From positions 1 to 64,000 of the forward strand of contig JALHIN010000005.1 in NCBI GenBank assembly GCA_022839995.1: 64,000 bases of DNA, in the 5' to 3' direction. Below, one piece after another: positions 7,255 through 15,964 of this stretch. Source of the stretch: 79-D21 sp022839995 (GTDB taxonomy: Bacteria > Synergistota > Synergistia > Synergistales > 79-D21). The notes below the pieces were generated by a model that saw only the letters and a list, made by a program, of their open reading frames with translations, was not told the origin of the DNA and did not search any database. Made by a program: the position numbers and the translations under genes. The stretch's first letter is position 1; each line of letters begins with the position of its first letter.

Positions 7255-9174
7255 TTGAGTGAAGTTCGAAGCAGGGAGCACCTGGATTTCCAGGCAGAGG
7301 CAAAGCAGGTCCTGGACTTGATGATCCACGCCGTGTACTCGAACAAGGACGTTTTTCTCCGGGAACTCGTCAGCAACGCTTCCGACGCACTGGACAAGCT
7401 GCGGCTGGAATCCTTGACGAACGAGTCCCTCCGGGATGCCGTCCAGTCCCCAGCGATCACGCTCGAACGGGACGCGGAAAAGCGGACGCTTTCGGTTTCG
7501 GACAACGGGATCGGGATGACGAAGGACGAAATGATCCGGTACCTGGGGACGATCGCCAAGTCCGGAACCAGGGAGTTCTTGCGCCTTCTGAAGGAAGCCG
7601 GGCGAGGAAGCGATCCGGAAGCCCTGATCGGGCAGTTCGGGGTTGGATTCTACGCCTCGTTCATGGTGGCGGACCGGGTGACGGTGGTCAGCCGGAAGGC
7701 GGGAACCGACGAGGCCTGGAAGTGGGAATCGGAGGGGGACGGTGGGTACACCCTGGAACCGGCCGAACGGAACGGGTTCGGGACGACGGTGACCCTCCAC
7801 CTCCGACCGGCGGATGAAGAGGACGGGCTGAAGGATTACACGGAGGAGTGGGTCCTGAAGGAGATCGTGCGGAAATATTCCGATTTCGTGGCCTACCCGA
7901 TCCGGCTGGGGAACGAAACCCTCAACAGCATGAAGGCCATCTGGGCCAGGCCCAGGTCGGAAGTCAGCGATGCCGATTACGACGAGTTCTACCGGCATAT
8001 CAGCCACGACTGGAATCCGCCCCTGAAACGGATCGCCTGGAAGGCGGAAGGGGCGGTCACCTTCGATGCCCTTTTGTTCATTCCCTCGAAGGCTCCCCTC
8101 GACCTGTTCATCCGGGACGTGGACCGGGGGCTGCAGCTATACGTGAAGCGCGTCTTCATCAAGGGAGACTGCCGGGAGCTCTTGCCCGACTACCTGCGCT
8201 TCATCCGCGGCGTGGTGGACAGCGAGGACCTTTCGCTCAACATGTCGAGGGAGATTCTCCAGCAGAACCGGCAGATGGAGCTGATCCAGGCCGGGCTGAC
8301 CCGGAGGATCCTTTCTGCCCTGGAGGAGATGCGAGCGACCGAACCGCAAAGTTACCGGACTTTCTGGAAGGAGTTCGGCCGAGTTCTCAAGGAGGGGCTT
8401 TTCCTGGACGGCAAGAACCGGGAAAAACTCCTGGAGCTGTGCCTGTTCAAGTCTTCCATCTCGGGGGACGAATGGGTCAGCCTGGAAGAGGCGGCATCGC
8501 GGGTCACGGGCGACCGGAAGGAGATTTTCTACCTTCTCGGGGAGGAGCGCTCGGTGCTGGAAAAATCCCCTGTCCTGGAGGCCTTCCGGTCCAGGGGAAT
8601 CGAAGTGCTGTTCATGACCGACCCTGTCGACGAGATCTGGCTGCAGGCGGTGGACGGGTTCCGCGGTTTCCGGCTGAGGGACGCTGCCAAGGGGGAGCTC
8701 GACCTCGAAAGCGGTCCCGGTGACCAGGCGGGACGGAAGGAGCGGGAGGAAGCGGAAAAGCACCTGAGACCGCTGATGGATTACCTGAAAAACCGACTCT
8801 CCTCCTCGGTCCGGGAAGTCCGCCTTTCGGGGCGCCTGACGGATTCCCCGGCCTGCCTCGTCCAGGACGAGCGGGACCCGTCCCCCCAGTTTGCAAAGGT
8901 CCTGGCCTCCCTGGGCAGGGAAGCCCCGCAGGCACTGCGGATCCTCGAGATCAACCCGGGTCATCCCATCGTCGAGGGAATGGCCGAAATGCTGGAGGAG
9001 TCCCCTGCAAGCCCGGCCCTGGAGTCGTACGCGGAACTGCTCTACGGGATCGCGGCTTTGGCGGAAGGCAGCCTGCCGCAGGATGCCCCCGGCTTTTCCA
9101 GGAAGCTGGCCGCCTTTCTGGGGGAAAAAGTGAGGCCTGAAAAAGAATCTCGGAAAGACATCTTGCCAGAATAA
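7255..9174 (+). CDS. htpG: Hsp90-family molecular chaperone HtpG
   Basis: Bacterial Hsp90, an ATP-dependent homodimeric chaperone in the cytoplasm; about 639 residues, normal length. GHKL ATPase motifs are in order: [16 protein letters not shown] (catalytic Glu and Asn), [23 protein letters not shown] and [17 protein letters not shown]. The middle domain has [13 protein letters not shown] (catalytic Arg) and the C-terminal dimerisation domain ends [12 protein letters not shown] at 7255 is preferred as start: GGGAGG lies 8 bases before it and the product then begins [20 protein letters not shown]. The upstream in-frame ATG at 7237 overlaps that Shine-Dalgarno and is the alternative. A zinc-ribbon peptide follows 75 bases downstream. 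Confidence 0.96.
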
Positions 9175-9249
9175 ACAAGTAAGCTTATATTTGGATGAAG
9201 GAATGGGTGTTTTCTGGTCGTATCATCAGACAGGGGAGGTGTCGAGGGC

Positions 9250-9420
9250 GTGCTGACGAATCGTCACGTGGAATGCCCGCACTGCGGGACCGAGTTCAAT
9301 GTCTACCTGAACTACAAGGAAGGCAAGCTGGTCTGCCCCGGCTGTTCCAAGGATTTCGTGCCGGAATACTTCAACCTGGATTTCAAGCAGATGGAAGAGC
9401 AAGCAGGGAAAAAGGAATAG
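9250..9420 (+). CDS. Small zinc-ribbon protein (56 aa)
   Basis: A GTG start preceded by GGGGAGG (9 bases) opens a 56-residue frame. It has two CxxC pairs, VECPHCGTEF and LVCPGCSKDF, 22 residues apart, followed by an acidic/basic tail ending EQAGKKE. Four cysteines in this spacing fit a zinc-binding or rubredoxin-like knuckle. The partner is unknown. It follows htpG in the same direction and is closed by a strong terminator. Confidence that it is coding comes from the ribosome site, the paired CxxC motifs and high-GC codon use matching neighbours. Confidence 0.75.
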   Translation: MLTNRHVECPHCGTEFNVYLNYKEGKLVCPGCSKDFVPEYFNLDFKQMEEQAGKKE

Positions 9421-9437
9421 ATCAGAAAGGGTCGCAG

Positions 9438-9472
9438 GGCCCGGCCTTCGCAGGAAGGCCGGGCCTTTCGTT
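9438..9472 (+). terminator. Terminator after the zinc-ribbon gene
   Basis: A 12-bp perfect stem (GGCCCGGCCTTC at 9438-9449 with its complement at 9454-9465), loop GCAG, then TTTCGTTC. It lies between convergent genes and could serve both strands. Confidence 0.8.
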
Positions 9473-9485
9473 CGGGTTCGCCCGG

Positions 9486-10760
9486 TTACAGGAGGTAGCG
9501 GAGGAAGACGTAGATTGAAGAAGACGCGAGGGTCATAAAGGTAATGGGGATCCCCTTTCTCAGGAAGTTTGTAAAGGTGAGTGGGCGGCCCGCTTTTTCC
9601 GCCAGGCCCGCCATCACGAGGTTTGCCGAAGCTCCAACCAGGGTGGCGTTTCCCCCCAGGCACGCTCCCAGGGAAAGGGCCCACCAGAGAGGCCGGGAGT
9701 CAAGATGAGCCAAGGCGGCCATGTCCTTCACCAGGGGGATGATCGCTGCGGCGTAGGGAACGTTGTCCACCACGGCCGAGATCGCCCCGGACCCCCAGAC
9801 GAGGAGCATCGCCAGAATTTTCGGATGGTCGGCCGCGCCGCTCGCCAGGAATCGGGCGGCGATACCGATGAGTCCCAGGTGTTCCAGGGTTCCCACGAGC
9901 ATGAAGAGGGTCGAGAAGAACAGGATCGTTACCCAGTCGATCTCCTCGAGCGCGGTTTCCACTTTCACGGGGCAGACGACCAGTCCGAGGGTCGCCCCCG
10001 CCAGCGCGATGGTAGCCGCTTCGAGGTGGAGCCACCCATGGAGGAAAAAGGCGGCAAGGACCAGGGCAAGGACGGCCAGGACCTTCGCCGCGAGAGGCCT
10101 GTCGAGGTGTTTCCGAAGGACGTGGAATCCCTCGACTAGGTCTTCGATGGGGCGGTCTTGGGAAAGCTCGCGCGCATAGAACCAGTGGAGGCCGAAATAC
10201 ATTGCCCCGAGCGACAGGATGGCGGCAGGGCCGACGTTCAGCAGGAAATCGTTGAAGGAAAGTTTTGCCGCGGAACCGATCAGGATGTTTGGCGGGTCCC
10301 CGATCAGGGTGGCCGTTCCGCCGATGTTCGAGGCGAAGACCTCGGCAAAGATGAACGGCAGCGGGTCCAGGTCCAGGGTTTCGCAGACGGCCAGGGCGAC
10401 GGGACCGATCAGCAGGATGGTGGTGACGTTGTCCAGGAAGGCTGAAACGATGGCCGTCAGGAACGAGAGGGATACGAGGAGGCGCCAGGGGTTGCCCTTG
10501 CTCTGGCGGATGGCGATCAGCGCGGTATACTGGATCAGGCCGGTCTGCTTGACGATCCCCACCAGGATCATCATGCCGATCAGAAGGCCGATGGTGTTGA
10601 AATCGATGAAGCTGAAGGCATCGTGCTGTTCGACGAGCCGCAGGAGAAGAATGCCGGAGAGGCCGACGAGTGCGGCTTTCAGGCGGTGCATGCGTTCCGT
10701 GACGATCAGGGAATAGGTGAAAATGAAAAGGCCGAGGGCGATCCACTGGTTTGCCGACAT
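9486..10760 (-). CDS. NhaD/ArsB-type ion transporter (SLC13-like)
   Basis: A 424-residue inner-membrane protein with about eleven hydrophobic segments. It has the duplicated re-entrant motifs of the ion transporter superfamily, SAFLDNVTTILLIGPVA in the first half and SAVVDNVPYAAAIIPLV in the second, plus FASNIGGTATLIGDPPN and GGNATLVGASANLV. The family includes ArsB, NhaD and the P-protein; the substrate (arsenite, Na+/H+ or a dicarboxylate) cannot be assigned. The start at 10760 (MSANQWIALG) was chosen because GGGAG lies 8 bases upstream; an in-frame ATG 30 bases earlier lacks a site. Confidence 0.88.
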   Translation of the reverse strand: MSANQWIALGLFIFTYSLIVTERMHRLKAALVGLSGILLLRLVEQHDAFSFIDFNTIGLLIGMMILVGIVKQTGLIQYTALIAIRQSKGNPWRLLVSLSFLTAIVSAFLDNVTTILLIGPVALAVCETLDLDPLPFIFAEVFASNIGGTATLIGDPPNILIGSAAKLSFNDFLLNVGPAAILSLGAMYFGLHWFYARELSQDRPIEDLVEGFHVLRKHLDRPLAAKVLAVLALVLAAFFLHGWLHLEAATIALAGATLGLVVCPVKVETALEEIDWVTILFFSTLFMLVGTLEHLGLIGIAARFLASGAADHPKILAMLLVWGSGAISAVVDNVPYAAAIIPLVKDMAALAHLDSRPLWWALSLGACLGGNATLVGASANLVMAGLAEKAGRPLTFTNFLRKGIPITFMTLASSSIYVFLRYLL

Positions 10761-10917
10761 TTTCCCGTCTCCCTTTTGGTGGGGTTTCATCTATCCAGAT
10801 GACGGGGTATTTTATCAGCAACAGGGGAAACCCGCAATGGGATTCGGAAAAGACAGGTTTATTCAGAAAAAACAGAAAATCCTGCCAACAATGGAAACGG
10901 CCAAGGAGGGAATCCCG

Positions 10918-11025
10918 ATGAGGTCCTTGAACTTTCTTTCGAAATGCCCGCCGTGAATGCTGCTTTGGGGGGCCGTGGCCCTCGCCGTCATCCTGGTGTG
11001 GCTTCTCCGGGTCCTTGGGGGCTAG
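10918..11025 (+). CDS. Candidate 35-residue membrane selenoprotein with CPPU motif
   Basis: AAGGAGGG lies eight bases before ATG 10918. The frame reads MRSLNFLSKCPP, then TGA (10954-10956), then continues in frame as MLLWGAVALAVILVWLL and four further residues to TAG at 11023. Reading the TGA as selenocysteine gives a C10-x-x-U13 redox motif directly before one transmembrane helix. A 6-bp hairpin follows the TGA at SECIS distance. The second part has no ribosome site of its own. Alternatives are a Cys codon mutated to TGA (pseudogene) or two unrelated tiny frames. Function unknown; it lies between divergently placed genes with no clear operon partner. Confidence 0.45.
10968..10983 (+). promoter_or_regulatory. 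SECIS-like hairpin after the UGA of the CPPU peptide
   Basis: GGGGGC (10968-10973) pairs with GCCCTC (10978-10983) around loop CGTG, with one G-T pair. It starts 11 bases after the UGA; the loop starts 17 bases after it, close to the 18 bases in grdB. A G occurs within the first two loop bases, a usual bacterial SECIS feature. The stem is short and the region is G-rich, so chance is possible. Confidence 0.4.
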
Positions 11026-11039
11026 GAGGAAAAGAGGAA

Positions 11040-11062
11040 GGGGCCGGAACGCAGCCGGCCCC
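11040..11062. terminator. Hairpin between the CPPU peptide and the coiled-coil gene
   Basis: GGGGCCGG (11040-11047) pairs with CCGGCCCC (11055-11062), loop of 7. Read on the minus strand it is followed by TTCCTCTTTTCC, so it may end the transcript arriving from the coiled-coil gene. Confidence 0.5.
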
Positions 11063-11067
11063 TGGTG

Positions 11068-12021
11068 TCATTTCCTGAAGAGGTAGGGATACCGTTTTGT
11101 CTTGCTGGCCTCCCCCGCTTGCGGGGGCTCCGCCGGTTTCGGGGAAGGGGGCTGGCGGAACCCCGCCAGGGAAAGGGCATCGTCGGCCAGGGCTTCTTCC
11201 GAGGCCTTGCCGATCATCGCGAAGACTCGGCCCGTCGCGAGCTGGATGCTCTCCCGCACCGACTCCCGGAGGGTTTCGGTGAGGGTTCGGAGTTGACGTT
11301 CCAGGTCTTCGGTTTTCTGGAGAGCTCCGCCGACCTGCTGGTAAAATTCGTTCAGCCGGTTCTCGAAATGGTTCCGGAGGTCCCTCTCCAGGGCGGCGAA
11401 CTGGGCCACCAGGTCGGAGGACATTCCCTGGAGGTCCTTGCGTTCCCGGAGGAGCATCTCTTCCATGGACGACAGCTTGAGGGACTGCTCGCGGTAGAGT
11501 TTTTCTAGGGCATGGACCCGTTCCCCGACGTCCGGCGGGAGGTCCCGGGCGAGCGAGGCCAGGCGGGCCACCTCCGCGGCCAGGGGCCTGACGGCCTCCA
11601 GGGCCTGCTCACCTTGTTCGGCGAACCTGCGGGATTTTTCTTCGAGCCCGTTCAACAGTTCCTTCCGGGTGGATTCCACCAGGTTGCCGAAGAAGGTCAG
11701 CCGTTTCTCCTGGTCGTCCTTTCGGCTTTCCGCTTCCTGGAGGATTCGTTTGCGCGCTTCCTCGATCGTATAGGCGACTTCGTCCTGGATGCGGGTCATG
11801 CGCTCGTTGAGAGACATCACGGAATCGCGAAGTCCCCTGGTTTCAGCGGAAAAGCGATCCTGGGTTTCGATGACGCGCCGGTCCAGGTTTTCCTGCATGC
11901 GGGCCGAAGTCTCCCGGATTTCCCGGGCGGTTTCAGAGATCCGGCTATGGCAGAACAGGAGGCCGACTGCACCGATTCCGAACAGGATCAGCAGGGTCAG
12001 GGTGTTGAATTCAAAGTTCAT
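11068..12021 (-). CDS. Membrane-anchored coiled-coil protein
   Basis: A 317-residue protein with one N-terminal membrane segment (LTLLILFGIGAVGLLFC, about residues 7-23) and then a long heptad-rich helical region to about residue 270. The C-terminus is Pro-rich and basic (PPSPKPAEPPQ, ending YPYLFRK). It resembles RmuC-like or DUF-type coiled-coil proteins in layout only; no catalytic domain is seen. The start at 12021 (MNFEFN) is preceded by GGAGGAGG; an upstream in-frame ATG overlaps that site. Function not assignable. Confidence 0.72.
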   Translation of the reverse strand: MNFEFNTLTLLILFGIGAVGLLFCHSRISETAREIRETSARMQENLDRRVIETQDRFSAETRGLRDSVMSLNERMTRIQDEVAYTIEEARKRILQEAESRKDDQEKRLTFFGNLVESTRKELLNGLEEKSRRFAEQGEQALEAVRPLAAEVARLASLARDLPPDVGERVHALEKLYREQSLKLSSMEEMLLRERKDLQGMSSDLVAQFAALERDLRNHFENRLNEFYQQVGGALQKTEDLERQLRTLTETLRESVRESIQLATGRVFAMIGKASEEALADDALSLAGFRQPPSPKPAEPPQAGEASKTKRYPYLFRK

Positions 12022-12146
12022 AACCGATGCCTCCTCCACTCGAGGATTCGATTAGGAAATGATTTTTTTAGCAGCACACCTATCATACCATGCAGAATCG
12101 TTTTAGAAGCACTGTCAATCGTACAAGCGGATTGGAGGATTCTTCC

Positions 12147-13424
12147 TTGGACCGACTCCCTGGAGCAATACGGCTGCACGTTCTTTTCGGATTCCTCGTC
12201 ACGGCCTACCTTCTCAGTTTCTTCTTCAGGGTCTCTGCAGCAGTGGTCCTGCCGAGACTGGCTTCCGAGATCGGGATGTCGGCCGCAATGACGGGCTTCA
12301 TTTCCAGCCTCTACTACTACGCCTATGCTTTTGTCCAGCCGCTCTGCGGGTCCCTGAACGACCGCTGGGGGCCACTGCGTGTGGTGGGTACCGGACTGGC
12401 CGTTACCGCGGCCGGTGCCTCCATCTTCATGTTTGCTTCAACCCCAGCGGCGCTCGCCGCGGGGCGCCTCCTGACCGGCCTTGGGCTAGCCCCGATGTTT
12501 TCCGGCGCTCTCGTTTACCAGTCAACGGCCTTTTCTCCCCGTCGCTACGCTTTCTACTCATCCGTCACCATTGCGGCGGGAAACCTGGGTGCGGTCATTT
12601 CGGTCGGGCCGCTCGGAGCTGCGATCGACCGGTGGGGCCGGGGGCCGGTGTTTCTGTTCCTGTCGGCCTTGAGCCTTTTCATGGCAGGACTCCTGTTTCT
12701 GAATGCAAAAGCCGATCCCGTGAGGGGGGCGAACCGAGCTTCGCGCCTGCCTGAAACGCCGTTTTTCTCCCACCTGAAGACGGGCTTCTCCACCCTGGCG
12801 GCTTCCAGGGAGTGCCGATGCCTGGCGACCCTCTGGGGGATTTCGGTCGCAGCCATGCTGGCCTTCCAGGGGCTCTGGTCCGTAACCTGGTACCAGACCG
12901 CCTACGGGGTCGAGGCCGGGGTCGCCCGGAACTGGGCCGGTGCGGTCGGCATCGGGATCATGGTGGGGACGCTCCTGGCCGGGCGCTTCTCCTCGGGCCC
13001 CGGCGGGCGGCTGAGGAGCATCGGGTGGGGATTGTCGATGAACCTCGGGGCCTGGACTGCGCTCTGGCTCGGGATCGTCCTGCGCCTTCCCCTGCCGGTG
13101 ACCGGGAGCCTCGGTTGCCTTCTCGGCGGGGCCACCGGCTTCCTGGTCGTCCATTTCGCCTCCGCCCTGAACGAGATGACCCCTCGCGAGAGGGCTGGAT
13201 CCGTCCTGGGGGTGGTCAACATGCTGGTCATGGTGAGCGTGATCGCCTTCCAGTGGGGAACCGGTGCGATCCTGGGCCGGTTCCCAGGGTCCGGGGCCGC
13301 TCCTTCCTCCCCCCTCGGGTTTTCGGTGACGTTCGGGGTCGTGATCGCCCTGGTGGCGGCAAGCTCCATCGCTTTCAGGGGGATGCGGAATTTCCCGGAA
13401 GCGGTCAGGAGGGGATCGGAATGA
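12147..13424 (+). CDS. MFS transporter
   Basis: A protein of about 425 residues with twelve predicted membrane segments. The family signature between helices 2 and 3 is LNDRWGPLRV, with MSAAMTGFISSLYYYAYAF before it; the corresponding loop of the second half is less clear. It belongs to the major facilitator superfamily, organic-anion/nitrate-like branch; the substrate is not assignable. A TTG at 12147 follows GGAGG by nine bases and gives a product starting LDRLPGAIRLHVLF; an ATG at 12090 lacks a ribosome site. The last codons overlap the start of the secreted phosphoesterase (ATGA at 13421), so the two are translationally coupled, perhaps in uptake of a product released outside. Confidence 0.88.
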   Translation: MDRLPGAIRLHVLFGFLVTAYLLSFFFRVSAAVVLPRLASEIGMSAAMTGFISSLYYYAYAFVQPLCGSLNDRWGPLRVVGTGLAVTAAGASIFMFASTPAALAAGRLLTGLGLAPMFSGALVYQSTAFSPRRYAFYSSVTIAAGNLGAVISVGPLGAAIDRWGRGPVFLFLSALSLFMAGLLFLNAKADPVRGANRASRLPETPFFSHLKTGFSTLAASRECRCLATLWGISVAAMLAFQGLWSVTWYQTAYGVEAGVARNWAGAVGIGIMVGTLLAGRFSSGPGGRLRSIGWGLSMNLGAWTALWLGIVLRLPLPVTGSLGCLLGGATGFLVVHFASALNEMTPRERAGSVLGVVNMLVMVSVIAFQWGTGAILGRFPGSGAAPSSPLGFSVTFGVVIALVAASSIAFRGMRNFPEAVRRGSE

Positions 13425-14737
13425 AAAAAAGGGCGTTGCTGCTGGCCCTGGTGGTCGCGTGTTCTCTTTTCGCACCGGCCGATGCCGGGGTGATCCGTTC
13501 GGAAAAGGCGGACGAGTGGGGCGGGATGGCCGGCCTGGGGAAAAAGTCCTTCCGCTTCGTGGTTTTTGGAGACACCCAGCCCCTGGGGCCGGGTCGAAGC
13601 CTCTCTCCTCTCTTGGAAAGGCTCCTTCGGGAAATTTCCTGGCTGGGGCCGGATTTCGTCATCCACCTGGGGGACGGTATCTCGGGCTACGGGGATTCCC
13701 TCGAGGAGGCCCGGCAGGAGTTTGCCGCGCTGAAAGAGAAGATCGACCGGCTTCTCCCGGGGATCCCGGTCCTGGCCGTCCCGGGCAACCATGACCAGGC
13801 AACGCCGGGGGCTCTGGCGGCCTACCAGGAAACCTTCGGTTCGCTGCTATACTATGATTTCCCTTACGGAAGCGCTCGGTTCGTTGTCCTCAACGGGAAT
13901 TTCCCGGCATGGATGGCCCCCAGGGGGAAGGATTTCGGTTTCTTCAACCTCAACGACGGCATGCACGTGCTGCCGATGGCCGACTGGACCCGGGAAGCCT
14001 TCAGCCGGGGAGGGAAGATGCTGTTCGTCTTCCTCCACACGCCGCCTTACCCGGCGTATACTCCTCCCCCCGGCAACGGAACCCACGGTTTCCTCACGCA
14101 AGCCAACCGGGACGCTTTCGTGGCCCTACTCCCAAAAGGGAGGACGAAAGCGGTTTTCTCAGGACACGAGCACCTCTTTTACGTGGAAGAGCACGAGGGC
14201 ATCAAGTTTTTCACGGTCGGCACCGGCGGGGGTCCCCTTTCGGGCCCCGTGACGGGTCCTGCCGGGGTGAATGCGGGAATCCCGCCAAAGTTCAACATCT
14301 TGAAAGGAGATCCCGAGGTCGACCAAGGCGGCGGGCGTCCGAAAGGGCTTTTCAGGTCCGGGGCCCTGGGGATTTTCGGATTCCTGCTTGTCAAGGTGGA
14401 AGGAGACCGGCTTGCCTATGATTTTGTCGTTCCGTTCACCTTGGAGGTGGAGTACCCCGAGGGGAACGACGGGATCTCGCCCCGGTCGAGGGCCGTCCTG
14501 GAAAACCGGAGCCGATTGACGCAGGTGATGAAAGGAGTCACCTTCCTGATGCCCGCTTCTCCCGCCGGTTACAGCCTGAAGGCCACGGCCAGGAACGGGG
14601 ATCGAACGGCGGTCGAAATCGGGCCGGCCCCGGAAATCCTGGAAGCCACACCCGCGGCCCCCGGGAAGACCCTGGTCCGTGTCCAGGCGACGGTTCCTCC
14701 CTCAATGGCAATCGACCTCGAGATTGAGGCAAGGTAG
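13421..14737 (+). CDS. Secreted calcineurin-like metallophosphoesterase
   Basis: A 438-residue protein with a signal peptide (MKKRALLLALVVACSLFAPA, cleaved near DAG). The metallophosphoesterase motifs are in order: VVFGDTQ, IHLGDGISGYGD, VPGNHDQ, VFLHTPPYP and FSGHEHLF, giving the dinuclear metal site. A C-terminal beta-rich region of about 150 residues follows the catalytic domain. Likely acts outside the cytoplasmic membrane on a phosphate ester or nucleotide; the substrate is unknown. Starts on the ATGA overlap with the MFS gene and is followed by a weak hairpin. Confidence 0.88.
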   Translation: MKKRALLLALVVACSLFAPADAGVIRSEKADEWGGMAGLGKKSFRFVVFGDTQPLGPGRSLSPLLERLLREISWLGPDFVIHLGDGISGYGDSLEEARQEFAALKEKIDRLLPGIPVLAVPGNHDQATPGALAAYQETFGSLLYYDFPYGSARFVVLNGNFPAWMAPRGKDFGFFNLNDGMHVLPMADWTREAFSRGGKMLFVFLHTPPYPAYTPPPGNGTHGFLTQANRDAFVALLPKGRTKAVFSGHEHLFYVEEHEGIKFFTVGTGGGPLSGPVTGPAGVNAGIPPKFNILKGDPEVDQGGGRPKGLFRSGALGIFGFLLVKVEGDRLAYDFVVPFTLEVEYPEGNDGISPRSRAVLENRSRLTQVMKGVTFLMPASPAGYSLKATARNGDRTAVEIGPAPEILEATPAAPGKTLVRVQATVPPSMAIDLEIEAR

Positions 14738-14741
14738 ACGC

Positions 14742-14763
14742 AGAGGCCCCCAAGGGGGCCTCT
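14742..14763 (+). terminator. Hairpin after the phosphoesterase gene
   Basis: AGAGGCCCC (14742-14750) pairs with GGGGCCTCT (14755-14763), loop CAAG. No U tract follows, so intrinsic termination is uncertain. Confidence 0.45.
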
Positions 14764-14846
14764 GCTCCATAAGCCAGGCTCTCGCGGGCGGGTCTTATGC
14801 TCCTCCGGGAACTGCCGGCCGCGCGAGGCGGGCATGAAAACCGGGG

Positions 14847-15023
14847 TTAAAAGGATAGGCCCGGAAAAGCGCTTTTCAGGACTTGCTCCAGGGTGACATC
14901 CCGGCGAAGTTCTGGATGCTGCTGCGCCAGGTCGCCGTCGCAAAGGTGTTCGATCTGGCTCTCGGAAAGGAAATGAGGATATGAACCGGTTCGCTTGCCA
15001 GGGGCAAAGGGCACTCTTGTCAT
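14847..15023 (-). CDS. Hypothetical 58-residue protein
   Basis: ATG at 15023 on the minus strand is preceded by GAGGGAGG with an 8-base gap and opens a frame starting MTRVPFAPGKRTGSYPHFLS. The middle is an amphipathic stretch (ESQIEHLCDGDLAQQHPEL) and the end is VLKSAFPGLSF. No recognised domain, signal or membrane segment. The ribosome site and the absence of anything else in the 370-base gap 14738-15106 are the support. It would be co-directional with and downstream of the GntR regulator gene. Confidence 0.45.
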   Translation of the reverse strand: MTRVPFAPGKRTGSYPHFLSESQIEHLCDGDLAQQHPELRRDVTLEQVLKSAFPGLSF

Positions 15024-15106
15024 GGAGCAGGCCTCCCTCGGGAAAGGATAACGGAATGAAGCTTTCCAAGGGAAATGATGACAGAAAGAATCCATTTTGT
15101 CAACTG

Positions 15107-15829
15107 TCAGTTTTCTTTTCCGGAAATTCCGTGGGTCCGGATTTCCTCCAGCTGCTCCAGGGCCTCTCCCAGGTGGCGCCGCAGGGCGGCCATGGCTCCT
15201 TCCGAATCTCCCCTGGCGATCGAATCGACGAGAAGTTCGTGTTCGTGAAGGATCTTCCCGGACATGCCCGAATACCGCAACAGCAGGCTGCGGCTTTTGA
15301 CGATCTGCCTTTCCATCGTCGAGGTCAACCCTTCGTAAACGCGCGTGAGGACGGGGTTATGGGCGGCCCCGACGACGAGGGCATGGAGGAGGGAATCCCA
15401 GTAGGCTCCGGAGGAGGCCCCCCCATCGGAGGCGGTATGGACTTCCCGGAGGTGGGCAACGCACCTTTGCATCTGCTCGAGTTCGCGTTCCGTCCTTCTC
15501 CGGGCCGCTAGCCCGGCTGCCGGCACTTCCATCACCAGGCGCATTTCCATGAGGTGCACCAGGAGTTCTTCGGGCCAAAGGCTCAGTGTTTTCAGGCTGA
15601 CCGCGAAATCCTCCCCTTGCGGGGCCCGGACGAAAATACCCTGGCGCTCCCGGACTTCAAGGACCCCAAGAGCTTCCAGCGTGATGACGGCTTCCCGGAG
15701 AAGGGTCCGGCTGACCCCCAGTTCGCGGGCCAGGTCCCGTTCCGGAGGAAGCCGGCCACCCTTCAAACGCTCCGGTTCTTCGATCCACTTGGAAAGCTTT
15801 CGAACGACTGCCTCCCGCTTGTTCTCCAT
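15107..15829 (-). CDS. GntR-family (FadR/FCD type) transcriptional regulator
   Basis: 240 residues: an N-terminal winged helix (GGRLPPERDLARELGVSR then TLLREAVITLEALGVLEVRE, residues about 23-65) and a C-terminal all-helical FCD domain with metal/ligand histidines (LREVH..., DSLLHALVVGAAHN, HEHELLVDSIARGD). FCD regulators bind organic or sugar acids and usually repress an adjacent catabolic operon. It is divergent from the TRAP transporter-ilvD operon, and a perfect TNGTNNNACNA operator lies between them, so this is probably its repressor. The start at 15829 follows a GGGG-rich weak ribosome site. Confidence 0.9.
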   Translation of the reverse strand: MENKREAVVRKLSKWIEEPERLKGGRLPPERDLARELGVSRTLLREAVITLEALGVLEVRERQGIFVRAPQGEDFAVSLKTLSLWPEELLVHLMEMRLVMEVPAAGLAARRRTERELEQMQRCVAHLREVHTASDGGASSGAYWDSLLHALVVGAAHNPVLTRVYEGLTSTMERQIVKSRSLLLRYSGMSGKILHEHELLVDSIARGDSEGAMAALRRHLGEALEQLEEIRTHGISGKEN

Positions 15830-15931
15830 CCCGCCCCGATTCCCCTTTCGTTCATTAAAAGACAACCGTTGGTTCCCCTTTTCAGTTTCATGGACCCATG
15901 ATAAACTATAGGTCAGATTTTTGGTAGGTCC

Positions 15932-15944
15932 TTGGTAGGACCAA
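15932..15944. promoter_or_regulatory. Putative FadR-type GntR operator
   Basis: TTGGTAGGACCAA contains TGGTAGGACCA, matching the FadR-subfamily consensus TNGTNNNACNA exactly. A partial copy (TTGGTAGGTCC) lies 11 bases upstream at 15921. It precedes dctP's ribosome site by 6 bases and faces the divergent gntR gene. Confidence 0.6.
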
Positions 15945-15964
15945 TATTGAGGAGGTGTGCAGGA

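Noticed and set aside
12812..13420. Open frame running through the MFS gene into the phosphoesterase frame
   Set aside because: It is the out-of-frame shadow of the MFS gene; the phosphoesterase starts at 13421 with its signal peptide.
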